NCBI GenBank assembly: GCA_018398805.1
Contig: JAGFBZ010000703.1
Span: 496,001-560,000 of the forward strand
Direction: 5' to 3'
Origin: Hirundichthys speculiger
Lineage: Eukaryota > Chordata > Actinopteri > Beloniformes > Exocoetidae
Length of the DNA stretch: 64,000 bases
The notes beneath the pieces were generated by a model. The model saw only the letters and a list, made by a program, of their open reading frames with translations. It was not told where the DNA came from and searched no databases. Positions 35,901-47,591 of the stretch are shown here, one piece after another (within the stretch, counting starts at the first letter, position 1; every line of letters starts with the position of its first letter). The position numbers were made by a program, and so were the translations under genes.

Positions 35901-38580
35901 GGTGACAAACTATTGCAAAAAGGGAGGTTTATTTGTTACACTATGGAAGAGAATTTGCATGCACATTATGTGATTAAGTTTAAACTAGATGGTTTTTGAT
36001 GTGTGAAGCTCCACTAAAGGGTATCAGATATAATCATTATCACATGAATCATTAATAAGAGGATATTCTCCATCTGTGGATTTGATCTTGACGTTTCATC
36101 CACTGGCTTTGGCCTGTTTTGATGATGTACTTTTTACTCTTAACATTTGTATTTAAAGCACCAACCTTAAATAAAAAAAAAAAAAAAATGAACTCCTAAC
36201 CAGTAGTGAGGCTTATCTTAGTTGATGTTAATACCCTTAAATTTAATCCCATGCTTTTAAACTGGCATCGCAGAAGTACACACGCTGCTGTTTTTAATCA
36301 TTTATCCTGAAACTGTCATTTGTCGATGAATGGCTAGAACTCATAGAAATCACATGCAACTTTTCTCATGCAAATGGTTAAAAAAAAAACAAAAAAACAA
36401 CCTTGGGAGACAAATTATATCTTGAAGGATCTCTTTGACCGGAGCACAAAACTGTTTGGTGCTCCGCTGCTTATCTGAGGACATCTCACTTCTTGTATTT
36501 CTGAGTAAATTCTTTACTCTATAATTTAGTGGCAAGCCTGATTTACTCTGCCTGTTCTTCATTTTATCTTAAGATGAGCTTGATAACACGAAGAAATCAC
36601 ACAGATCACAAATTTCCCACAGAGCACGCAGTGAAGAGTTCTCTCTCATCAGTTATCCTTTTTTTTTTTTTTTTTTTTCCCGTGGCAAACGTTTCATGTA
36701 AAACGGCGAACATGTTCTACCTGGCTGTAGCCTGAAGCTCCACAGAGGCTTTGCTCCTTTCTTTCTTTCCTTCTTTTTACACAGGATGCCAGGTTGATGA
36801 AATCATTATTGTTCAGTTACCTTTATATACTAAACAGCAACACAGGTTACCTGCTCATTCAACAATTAAATCATAAGTAGTAATTTAAATTTAAATCAAA
36901 TCATCATCGAGTAATGTGGGTATTTAGAAAAAAAAAACTCCAGTTCTGTCCTCATATATGGAAATATTTTGTTTCCCTCTCGGTTTTAAGTTACATAGAG
37001 AAAAAAACATTATTTGGGGGGATTGTTTGACACAACAGCAGGTTCAAAAATTCATCCTTGTGCTTGACATTTTTTTCAAATTTTATATAATGACTCACTG
37101 AAAAAGTAATAAGCAATTTAACTGGTGGCAAAAATATGTAACATCGCAGCCTTAATATATTTATCTAATATATTTACAGCACACCATGCAGTTTGATCAG
37201 ATGGAAATATGTCTGTACCCGTACACTTTAGGATATTATTGTGGAAAAGTGAGTAGCAAATTTAAGCATGAATCCCATCTGACCATTTGCTCACACATGA
37301 ATTATTTTAATTCATGTTGTCATAGTGATTATGATGTGTGATCACATTTGTTATTCTGATTTTGCAGTCCAAACCATCATTCTGTACTATTTGTAAAATT
37401 ATAATTTAAAGCAAAAACTTTTGATATACATTTGACAGATCAGAGGAAAAAAAAAATAAATCTAGCTTTTAACTCAGTTTCCAGTATGTCTCATGTAAAT
37501 GCTCCTGGAAGTGGAGCGAAGAGACAATTTTGGTGCAATGAATCCAGAAATCAGTAAACGTGAGAGCGCTGCTAGCGCCGCAGATGAGTGCAAGTGCAGA
37601 ATAGTAACCCTGATATCCATGAGCACAGAAGTAAGTGGTGACTGTGAAGCCATGGCATTTGAACGACACATTGATGGCCACAGCTCATGTGCAGCATGCC
37701 AAGAGTCCAGAAGATAGAACCAGTCTGGATCGAAGCGGGCCAAGAGCTTAGTGGGGAGTCCACAAACTGCTCAAAGCTGACATTTGTGCCTCCAGGAGGT
37801 ATGCAACACGGATAGACAGACAGTTAGCCCCCACCCCCTCAACCCCCGCACACACACTGACAGTCCTCCCCTCATGAGAAATCGCCCTCATCTTCCTATC
37901 AATTTCATCTAATTGTTTTTCCATTGGTGATGTTGTATGTTGGTGGCTCACTTGACATTGTTCCTCCTCCCCTGTTCTCCAGAAGAAGCGCTGCTGAGGG
38001 AGCAGGTCCTGTCTGAGGTTGTCTGGGGGACGGCAAGGAAACTGCTGATTCTTCTTACTTTCTTTTTTTTTTTCGTTTTCCAGTAGTGCTGGAGTTCATT
38101 TAATGGGCACAGGTTCTTGTTAAATCACGCAGGCTGATTGCTTTTATGTTCTACAGGACTGACTTTTCTATTTCCTCGCAAAATAAACGTATTTAAATGT
38201 GGGGAGTACAGAGTGGGAGCGAAAGTAGTGGCTGGATGTTAGAAAACACACAATCATGAAATCTCATTTTCTGAGAGTAACAAAGGGATTTCAGACATCT
38301 ACAATAGCTTCATATCCTCAGACATTACTACCCTAAATGTGTGCGTAAAACAAGTAATAAGTGAACAAAAATTATGTTTTACCCTGCATTAATGCTGTAA
38401 AAGTGCCCACTTAAAAATCTTTAAGTAAACAGTCTTTTTATTTAACATTCACCATGTGTACATCTTTAGCTGGTTTGCCACTGATGTGAGGACAAATGAC
38501 CACCCACTGCTTTAATGCTCCAGAGGTCATCCTTCGGGAGAGAAAGGTAACCTTTCTCCAAAGAACATTTCATCACCTTC
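32943..38580. other. Unique non-coding DNA; no gene recognised
   Basis: No domain, RNA gene or transposon terminus was recognised. It contains a (GATG)n-like tract near 33681-33695, (GT)9 at 33931-33948, a G12 run near 35211-35222 and T/A runs. Around 37.49-37.76 kb both strands stay open for more than 200 nt, but neither translation has a recognised domain. A moderately CpG-containing part at about 34.6-35.3 kb has no clear promoter layout. Confidence 0.45.
33931..33948. repeat. (GT)9 microsatellite
   Basis: Short uninterrupted GT run. Confidence 0.85.
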
Positions 38581-38586
38581 AGGCTA

Positions 38587-38659
38587 CAAATATATGTATA
38601 TATATAGATATATATATATATATATAGAGATATATATATATATATATATAGATATATAT

Positions 38660-38704
<45 letters not shown>

Positions 38705-38730
38705 ATATATATAATATATATTATATATAT
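38587..38730. repeat. (TA)n array
   Basis: About 140 bp of TA with GATA and TTATA interruptions, ending directly at the TAGGGGTGTAACGG element. Confidence 0.9.
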
Positions 38731-39673
38731 TAGGGGTGTAACGGTACATGTATTTGTATTGAACCGTTCGGTATGGGTGTCGGTTCAGGACGGAGGCGTA
38801 CGAACGAGTTTCCACACGGGACATATTAAGTAGAGGACCGCATGTTGTGGAGCACAACAAACAGCAGTTGTAGCGGACGTCGTGGTAATGCTAATGCGGC
38901 TTGCATTTGCATAAGCCTCCCGCGACATAGTGTTAAATGCGGGGGAAGCTGTGTTTGTACTGTCGTCTTTCTCTTTTTGTTGTAGCGATATTCACGCTGG
39001 GGTGGTGCTGTTTTAAATGAGTTAACAGGTTAGACGTGTTGCCCAGAAAACATACCCGATCTCGGATGAACAATGTCGGCAAACCACTTTGGTTTTATCA
39101 ACTTCTCTTTGTCCCTGTTTATATTTCACACGGGGAGCCGAAGTTGTTTTATAGCTGCAGATTTAAGACCCCTAATCACCCTAAACGCTGGCTTCAAACA
39201 CATGATAAAAGTAATTGAGCCCCGATATCAATTACCTTCTCGTCCACATTTTAGCCAGAAAATCATACCGGGGACTTTATGAAAAAATAAAATGACTTGT
39301 TTTAAAGAAACAGTCTGAGCCTTATTCATGTTATTTAATCTGAGCAACAACTTGAAAACTGTTCAGTGTTGCAACTGTTCAATTTGCACATCAAATGGAT
39401 ATTTTCTTTAAGAAAAAGTCTGAGCCAATGTTATTTTTATTTTGTTTTTCAAATATCTACATTTCAGAATATTGTATTTATATTTTTGAGCAAAATTCTA
39501 GCTTTTATAGGCTAATGTTCCTATTGTTTAAAAAGCACAAAAGTGTGTAATAAACAACTAGCACATTTATATTTTGCATTTTGTTTTCTTACTGTACCCG
39601 AAAATGAACCGAAAACCGTGACCTCAAAACCGAGATACGTACCGAACCGAGAGTTTTGTGTTCCGTTACAACC

Positions 39674-39676
<3 letters not shown>
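38731..39676. mobile_element. hAT-type element, TAGGGGTGTAACGG termini
   Basis: A 946-bp unit. Left end TAGGGGTGTAACGGTAC faces right end (reverse complement) TAGGGTTGTAACGGAAC. Subterminal sequence repeats GAACCGT/CGGTTC motifs at both ends. It is bracketed on both sides by TA arrays, so an 8-bp TSD cannot be told from the array itself. No transposase domain was recognised. hAT assignment is by resemblance of termini to other fish hATs and is inference. Confidence 0.75.

Positions 39677-39720
<44 letters not shown>
39677..39720. repeat. (TA)n array between two elements
   Basis: About 44 bp of pure TA separating the 38731-39676 and 39721-40571 elements. Confidence 0.95.
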
Positions 39721-39723
<3 letters not shown>

Positions 39724-40571
39724 GGGTGCAGCGGTACAGGTGACTCACCGTACGGTCCGTACCGCAGTTTTTGTGTCACGGTTTCGGTACGGATTCGGTA
39801 CAGTTTCAGACCACCTGCTACCCTAAACAAGCGATCGCAAGATACCGAGTGTGCGGAAAGCGCAACTCTCATGTCGGCGCGTAAAAGAGCGCGTCCAAAT
39901 GGAATAAATGTGCAGCTGTGGCAGCTCTCATCCAGATGTCTGCTGTGGAGGAAACCAAGGAGATCTTTCTCTGGTGTCAAGCTGTAAAAGGTTGGATGCG
40001 GGAATTTATTTCCGATATGTCTGAAACTGTTGGTGGTCGAGGAGGGACAGGAACATTAATTGTTTGTGATCTTTAAATGCACGTCCAATGATTTGTTCTG
40101 CAGTATTTTAAAAAGCACATCAGGTGCACCAAGACGCACAACTGGATCTTACGCAGGTAAGATCCGGGTTTAGGGAGGTGGAAGATTGCGTCCTGTTAAC
40201 TGTTAACTGTTTTCACTCCCTCGCCGGTGTATTCAACGGCAAAACCAAAATGCTCCCACACCGGTGATTAAAAAAAGTTTTTCCCAATTTCTCCACTACC
40301 ACTGGTCATGCCTGCTTGTTTTTTTTCTTTTTTTCTTTTTCTGCATCTATGAGCTGTGAAAAAGTGTGATCGGCTGGTCACTGTGAGTGAGCTGAGACGA
40401 GTGGACTTTGACATGCAGTGGCGGCCTGTTGCCTAAAAGACACGCACGCTCACGTGCAAGTACAATGCAAAGTTATTGGAGCATAAATACCGCGGGACAT
40501 AAAAGCCCGTATTGTCCCGTGCAGGTCGTACCGAACCGTACCGTATTTCACTGAGTACCGTTGCATCCCTA
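39721..40571. mobile_element. hAT-type element, TAGGGRTGCARCGG termini
   Basis: An 851-bp unit. Left end TAGGGGTGCAGCGGTAC faces right end (reverse complement) TAGGGATGCAACGGTAC, and TA arrays flank it on both sides. The interior is collinear with parts of the Harbinger-like element at 25042-25870: 39873-39910 with 25088-25125, 40047-40145 with 25325-25420, and 40152-40190 with 25737-25780. One frame in this shared body starts MSAVEETKEIFLW near 39930 and ends IVCDL-stop at a TAA near 40076. The other copy keeps IVRDL-stop at the same place. Coding origin of that body is possible but unidentified. Confidence 0.7.
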
Positions 40572-40580
40572 ATATATACA

Positions 40581-40624
<44 letters not shown>

Positions 40625-40625
40625 A
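40572..40625. repeat. (TA)n array
   Basis: TA array with one CAG interruption, directly after the second element. Confidence 0.9.
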
Positions 40626-40786
40626 TATCTGATCATGCATTTTCATTCTGTTGAATATTTGCACTATGAGATCTACTGCATGTGGCTCAAACATTGTTCT
40701 GAGCAGATTCATTCTTAATGCACCGCACAGCACAGGAAAGTCACAGACAGTAAAATAATCTGTACAATGATCACGTGATGATCGTC

Positions 40787-40806
40787 TGAAGGGAAGATTC
40801 GGGCCC
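40787..40806. mobile_element. Isolated Harbinger-like right terminus (possible)
   Basis: GGGAAGATTCGGGCCC resembles the right end of the 25042-25870 element (GGAAGATCGGGCCC) with one extra base. No partner end was found upstream, so it may be a solo remnant or coincidence. Confidence 0.25.
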
Positions 40807-41776
40807 AAAATCAGGTCCGTCTATCTTGTAGTTTGTAGCTGGTTTTAAGTTTTGTTTTCTTCTGCAGAGAAACATTGTGGTCTTGTGCAGGCCAGCTGAC
40901 AGTCTTGTCTGGGCCCGGGACAAGATAATGTTGGATGGGCCCTCCCTACACCACCGCCATTTTTTTTGTCACTAAACATCACCAGTTATGTTTGATATAT
41001 TGTGATGTGTAATGCAATAAATAAGGTATTGTATACAAGGAGAAAATCTTAGCTTTCCATGGCAGCTGAAGTTTTAGTTAAATATGAAAGGACCTGCTAA
41101 TATTATTGAGATTTATGCATACACATTTTTAATTCTTATACATGCAGGAAAAATAGACTAGGGAAGAATAAATTAGGCATTTTAATTTGAAGAATTTTCT
41201 CTATGTCAGCTGATAATACAGTAAATAAACATGTATATCAAACTTTATATGAAAACTTGAATTGTCAGTTTTATATCTTCAAAACCAAATGAACATCTCC
41301 ATCTCTTGAATTTAGGGCACTTGTTGACTTTTTTTCTACTTCAAAAGAGAACAACAAACATGGGAGGCAAAACAGTGCTTTTTTGAGCTGCTATATGTTA
41401 ACCAGTCCCTATCTACTTTTTCCCATCCATTGTGGGATGTGGAAAATTGCCTGCCCTCTGCATCTGCCTGCAATTCCTTTGCCCTCTCTGAAAAAGGCGT
41501 TCATTTTGCCATCACGCGCACGGCCCTCCCGGCCCAAAAACACCAAGAAAAATCATTCAATCCAAAAATCTTTTATTTTAAATAACAGAAGTGCACAATA
41601 ATCTAAGACCACTTAAAATACAATATAACATAACAAACACGACTGAAATGTGCAAAGTTTGACAAAAACACAATCAAGCAAAAAATATCAAGCAAAAAAT
41701 AAAAAGTTAAAATAAATAAATAGTTTAGTGGTCTTGGTTCCATCACCTAGATTCTGGGCAAAGTTTGTGTGTTACC

Positions 41777-42658
41777 TTCTCTTGATGAAGTGCTGGGAGT
41801 GGAGGCCAGGGTACCACTTGATGTTGAAGTCTCTCCCGAGTCTCTTTCCCGTGTCTTCATCTTCAATATGAGAAGTTGATGGTGTATTTAAATATAACAA
41901 TGTTGCTGAGATTAAAAGTGATCACTACAAACAGCTCAGGGAGATAAATTCACTTTACCATCAGCAGTGGGAGCATCCTTTGGAGGAAGAGGTTCCATGA
42001 ATTTAAGCAGAGAACCTTGAAGGAGTAAGAAAAGATCTGGTTAGTTTTCTGATATGTATGTTTAGTACATTGATTTAGCCTAGCTATAGAGTAGTCTGTA
42101 ACAGACAACAGATTTAAGCATTCTGCTTGAAAATTAGACAAGCTGATGCTTTAAAAACAGTGAACAACCAGAGCACATAAGTGGAGTTTTGTTTTTTGTA
42201 AAAAAAAAAACAGGTGTTTTCAGTAGTAACAAGAGTAATAAAAGAGTTGTTAAAAACCACCACTGCTTCATTTATGCAGTTTAAATGAATATTTTGCATT
42301 AGTTAAAACATGGCAGCAGCCAGCAGCAACACTATTTGTTACTACACAGCTATGTTTTGTTGTTACCAGTGGTGTTTCCAGAGGGTAATAACGTTAGGTA
42401 ATATATGCAGAGAGAGAGAAACTGTTCGCATTCGTTAGCATTTGCCAGCCAGCGAGCTAGCGACAATAGACCTCATCCTCACGCATAGCCTAGCTTTTTT
42501 TTTTCTTTTGGCCTAATAGCTGTTGTACAACACTGAAGACTCAAAACTCCTAATTTATCAAATGAACTGTCACTTACCGGTGTCTTTGCTTTTTTCTTTG
42601 CCTCCTATTCCTTTTTCTTCTTCCGTTTTTCATAACTGGAAGGATAACTTCGTTTCAT
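41777..42658 (-). pseudogene. Split ZMYM1-like hAT transposase N terminus
   Basis: Three exon-like pieces on the minus strand have consensus splice sites. Exon A (42658-42578) starts MKRSYPSSYEKRKKKKE and ends CACCG|GTAAGTG. Exon B (42015-41959), after TTCAAG, reads SLLKFMEPLPPKDAPTAD and ends GATG|GTAAAG. Exon C (41860-41777), after TTGAAG, ends AGAAG|GTAAC; one frame is Ser/Thr-rich. The basic KRKKKK stretch followed by SLLKF is, from memory, how many fish 'zinc finger MYM-type 1-like' hAT proteins begin. A TAG follows KRKKKKE directly, and the frame that joins exon B differs, so the gene is broken. No TTF-type finger or catalytic domain remains. Confidence 0.6.
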
Positions 42659-42733
42659 TTTTCCTTTTAAATTTTCCGCCGCTAAATACACTTTTGCTGG
42701 CAGAAGTCCAAAGCCAAAATTGGTTGAGGGGAC

Positions 42734-43019
42734 GGGGCCCCGCCCCACGTTGAGGGGGTACTCCGAGGGCGATCTGTCGCTGCATTTACCTTTCACCACA
42801 TGGGGACAGACGGTGTGTCGTTTGCATTTGGTTCCTAATCAGTCGTTGTCTGGGGGCCCCCCGATTGGTCGGGAGATGAACCACAAGTGCGGGGCCCCGC
42901 CCCACATTGAGGGGGGCCTCCGAGGGCGATCTGTCGCTGCATTTTCCTTTCACCACAGCGAGGCAGACCGTATGTGTCATTGCATGAACTTCTTAATCAG
43001 TCGTTGTCTGGGGGCCCCC
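42734..43019. repeat. Tandem-spaced 129-bp direct duplication
   Basis: 42734-42862 and 42891-43019 both start GGGGCCCCGCCCCA and end GTTGTCTGGGGGCCCCC. They share most internal bases, including CCGAGGGCGATCTGTCGCTG, and lie exactly 157 bp apart, start to start. It occupies the subterminal GC-rich part of the nested hAT, where tandem transposase-binding repeats are common. Confidence 0.85.
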
Positions 43020-43349
43020 TGACAGCTCGGGGCCCTAGGCAATTGCCTGGTTTGCCTGCCTTCACGCGACGGCCCTGAGTGTGATCTAGGCCAAACCATT
43101 TTTGTGTGGGGTGGGAGGGTTCATGATCAATATTTCTCAAGGACAACTAGAAGAATACAAATAAAAAAACTTATTGACTTATTACTTATTAAACTGATTG
43201 AAATAATAGTTTTCCACAAATAGGACTATTCTGACATTTTTTTTAAATTCCACAATTTAATGAGGGCCCAGTTGTGGCCCCCCCCTCTCCCTGGGCCCAG
43301 GACAGCAGACCCGTTTGTCCCCCCCTATCGACGGGCCTGGTCTTGTGAA

Positions 43350-46300
43350 TGTGTGCTGAACAAAAAGAAAAAATTGCCTGAAAAATTTCAATGTAACTAA
43401 TTTCTAAAGGATTTTGGGGAATAAAAAAAAAAAAAAAAAAAACAGTTTTCCCATTAATTAATAATTTCATGATGCCGATTCACCAGGAACAGCTGAGCTG
43501 GACTTCGGAGAAGCCGGGACACCCTGAGCTAGCGGAGGAACAAGTCAGGATCAGTGCAGTCTGGCTGGAGATTAAGCAAACATAGCATTCAAAATCACTG
43601 GGAATTATTCAACCATTTGTTAATATCCAGGGTGCTTTCCTTGCAATACACCATTTATTTAAATTTCTTATTAATTTATGTGAAAGAGCAGTACTTTTTG
43701 ATGGTTGCGGTCTTTGTCTCTGTGTGTTTCTCTCGTTCGAACCCCATTAGCATCCGAGCTCACAGCGCCACACATGTTTTCCCCGAGACCGGCAGCAGTG
43801 AGATGTTCTTTTGTTTTTTTTTTTTTTGGTCCATTACTGCTGTACTTGTGGCAGTAATGCACCACATGCTACTACCAGGTGCCAGTTAAGACAAGATAGT
43901 GACATGTCAGTTTGACAGCCACAAACAGAACTTGATTTCTTGTAATCTAATGGCAATTTGAATGTTTGATAATCATCACCGATCCTGATTTCAAACAGAA
44001 AACAGGAAGATGGTCCACACAGCTCTCTCACCAACTGCCTCAGAGGTTGGCCGAGACCGACTTGTGTGTGATTATAGTGGAACTGCAGCCATGGGATGAC
44101 ATCGCTTTTGCTGTGATTATGGCCACAGCCGTGGATTGCTTTTTAAGATTATGGCTGTAACACATTAGTTAATGGGTGTAACATTAACCACGTGCAGTGG
44201 TAGCGCGCGCGCGTTGAACTGACACAGCTGTGCCAGCCAACTGTTGTAATGGAGCCACGGTTCTGCTGAACCTGTTTGCTGTATTGATAACACATTTGTC
44301 GTAGAAGCCCTGTGAGCTCGAATGATCGCAGCAGAGTCAGATTTATCCAGACAACCACAAAGAAAACCACAAATCCAGTCGAAGTCCGAGGAGTGAACCT
44401 TTCTACACACATCCAGACAGAACAGCTGTTCTCACAGTCAGGGAGTGTGTACTGCCAGAGATGGGTCTCTTAAAATGAGTGATGAGCATAAAATGCATCA
44501 TGTAAAGTGTCAGATTAGGCCTGGTTTCTCGAGTATTCGCAGCATTCCCTTAAACTGTCTAAAATGTATTATACCTGGATTGAACCAACGTGGAAACTGC
44601 TGTTGTGGATCCAGGAATACTGGGAAAATAGCAATCTGTCCCCCGCAATATTATGTGTAAATATGTTATATATTTCCTCCTTTTATGAAATCTGGCTCAA
44701 CAGTCGGTCTCTTGTTATTTCCAAATATTTACGGATCAATTTATTTCCGTTTATAAGGAACACTAAAGTGTGTGACCACCCCCTCCCAGTTGTACCCTTG
44801 GTTGCGGCCATTCAACGCCTCTCGGTTTGAAGCGCCGGCTCCGACAGACGAAACAATAGAGCGTTAAATATGAAAGAAAGGAGGGAGCAATGTCTTTACC
44901 CAAAAAGCAGAAAAAGCAGGACATATGAAGTTTTTTTCAGACAGTAAGCAACTAGATAGCTAAAGAGGAGTGATGTTGTCATACTGAGTGTGTTAATTTT
45001 TAAATTAATTTGAAATATTTAACTCGTTAAAAAGGGCTCAGTTTGTTAGCTGAGCTAGCTAGCTTGAAGTGAAGAGACTGTATCATATGATATGATGTGT
45101 CTTCCATGTGTGCTGCTGTTTTCTCTCTCCGTGTGTCGTGTGTCGTGTGTGTAACGCTAGTAATACAAGAAAAATATTCAATGTATCAAATTAAAATGAT
45201 CCTCATGGTCAGTTATTGTTCTTCTGGTACAATAATAATATCTGGTCATAATGCTCTCATTTGGACCCCCCCCCCCCCAATGTCTATACCATGGTTACGC
45301 CCTTGATCCAGGACAACTGCGAAATATGGAACACATGGAAAGTAAACCATTTTTAAAAAAAAATAGAAGAAAAAAAGAAAACAAAGCAATATATCATAAA
45401 AGAAGAACACAGCTTTTTAGAATGACTCCCTTTCCGGATCCATCACGCTCACATTTCCTCCCTAATTCCTTGCCAGTTGCTCCAGGCATTTGCACTGTCC
45501 TGACTTAACACAGTGTGGCTCCGGACTCGGTGAGGGACACAACAGAGTGGGATCCTTGTGATCAACAAAACTGTTCTACATGGTGCCAGCCAGCGCTGAT
45601 GACTTGCGTGAGGATGCTTTCCAACAAAATTATGCAGTACACCATGAAAGTGGTACGCGTCCACTTTCACAAGGACTCTTTGTTTTATACTGCTGCTCAT
45701 TAACTTAAATGCCTTATAAATACCATTAATGTATTCGGTTGGCATTCCCCTGCCAGTATATACTAAGCTTGTTTCTGGTGCGTTTATAACGAGAGGCATT
45801 AAGGCAAAGAACGAATAAAAGGGGGTCTGTCATTTTTTTTTTTCGGTTTAGTTTGATAGTGACTTCTGTTCATTTTATTCGGGGCACTTTGTGTTGATAG
45901 CTTACTGTGCACATAAGAAGTGTGCCGTGCCAGAAATAATTGTTCTTTTCATGAGAAGAAAGGCCATATCAATTAAGGGTAAATAGTCTCCTTAGTTATT
46001 ACAGTACATCTCAGCAGTTTGCCATCAATGGCATGCGTCTGTGTTCGCCTGCTTTTCCAGTGCATGTCCACAAACTGTACTTAAGCTTTTGAAGTGGTAA
46101 CTCCTATTTAAAATGAAAAAAAAATACTCACGATATGCGCTTATTTGTGAGTCGTCCTTTAAAGGACATGACGATTGAAAGAAAGAAAAAAAAAAGTGCC
46201 CAAGGAAAGTAGTCCTGCTCTTTTCTCTTTAAGCTCTTGGAGGATGGCATGCTTTAACCAATTAGACAACAATAACAGCTGATCTTTTTATTAAGTCTGC

Positions 46301-47590
46301 TCTTTTGTTTTTCTCTTAGCTAAGAAGCTTAGGGGTGTATAATGTAAGCCTTTTACTTCTCATTGCCTATTGATCTTGAAAGGAGACAGTCGTATTGTAT
46401 GGAAAAAAAAAATAGGAGCAAGAGATCATTAGGGAAAACAAAGATGTATTTGAAATACCCACAAGTAAATTCTTCATTGACATAATGTGTTACATTTTCT
46501 GCATAAATAAACATGCCTATTTCTCCCAGGCGGATGATTTTTTATTTATTTTTTAATGTTCCCTCCACATTAGGAATGATATATACACTCCTCTTCAATG
46601 TGTTTCATAATATGTACATACTTATCCATTGTTGCACGTGCCCAGTGCCTGATATCCTACATTATGTTTTGTGGATGTGCAGGCTGCCGAATATAACATC
46701 AGACCAATAACTGAGAGACCTTCAGCCCTAAACGTCAGGTGTAATATCAGGTAGTAGTAAAAATACAAGTCCTATTTAACAGTTAGAATTGGGTCATATA
46801 TCAGTCAAGGTAATGATCTCAAAGTGATGATCATTATTAGCTTTTTTTAATGTATGAAGAGGAGTGATAGTGTTTCATGATGGTGCTGGCCTTTGACCCC
46901 ACTGGTGTGCTCCTGTGTGGGGCTGGATCAAGATGAGTGGTTTGACGGCCGTGAGTGGGAGGAGACTGAACGATAATGATGGAGCACAGATAAAGAGAGT
47001 GGCTTCAAAATGTTATGCTGCACGAAATGTAATTGTTTCAATATTTCATGTGTCAAGGTGAGAGCCAAGAAAAGGGAAAGTGAATGCCATTTTTGTTCAT
47101 CAGGAAGATAACAGAAAAACAGCCACGTCAAGTTTCACAAAAGAATGATGCAAAGATAGACTCTATTAGATCCGTGGTGCAAACCTGAGTCACATGCTTT
47201 CCAAGATTTTATAACTTTGTGTCGTTTATGTCTTTTACCTCCAGGGGTATTTGATAATTTGCCACCCTGGTTCCTCCAGTTCAGTCAAAAAGGGATGTTC
47301 CCCTATTGTTTAATCTGAATCTGGTAAAAAGAAAATAACTGGATATATGTAAGGAACATACACATTGGCCCCGCCACCTTTAGCTTTGGTTACAAACACT
47401 GACCAATGATTTTGGCAAACTTGTGTTTGTTTGTTTTTTTTTAAGATAATTAAACTACTGCATAGTTTGATTCTCCTGCACTTCCCAAAGATTCTTAATG
47501 GAGGTCTGGTCTGGAGTCTGTGGAGTCAGATTCATGTGTGAAAATGAAATCTCATGCTCCCTGATCAACTCTTTCTCAGTGTTGAAACAT
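43350..47590. other. Mostly unique non-coding DNA; no gene recognised
   Basis: No domain, RNA gene or complete transposon was recognised. Simple runs include A20 at 43423-43442 and C11 near 45269-45279. A (GC)-alternating patch CGCGCGCGCG lies near 44204. AT-rich non-repetitive sequence near 46.2-46.5 kb is regulatory-like in texture only. Confidence 0.45.
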
Positions 47591-47591
47591 A

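Larger units (their letters stand above)
40888..43339 (-). mobile_element. hAT element with 8-bp TSD, carrying ZMYM1-like exons
   Basis: A 2452-bp unit flanked by a perfect TSD GTCTTGTG at 40880-40887 and 43340-43347. Both ends begin CAGGCC (left CAGGCCAGCTGAC; right, reverse complement, CAGGCCCGTCGAT). They share GGGCCC-rich subterminal sequence, TCTGGGCCCGGGAC versus CCTGGGCCCAGGGA. Inside, a second hAT-like terminus, reading CAGGGCCGTCGCGTGAAGG on the minus strand, lies at 43077. It suggests that another element, which carries the coding remnant, is nested in this one. Its left end was not found, though a similar sequence in the same orientation lies at about 41505-41525. Confidence 0.8.

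Noticed and set aside
37469..37763. Overlapping open frames on both strands as an exon
   Set aside because: Neither translation shows a domain or bias, and splice sites are not convincing.
40363..40370. AGTGTGAT octamer as left TSD for the hAT terminus at 43077
   Set aside because: It matches the 8 bp after 43077 but is not followed by a CAGGG-type terminus and lies inside another element; coincidence.
45449..45799. 116-codon minus-strand open frame
   Set aside because: No domain recognised and no supporting splice or promoter context.
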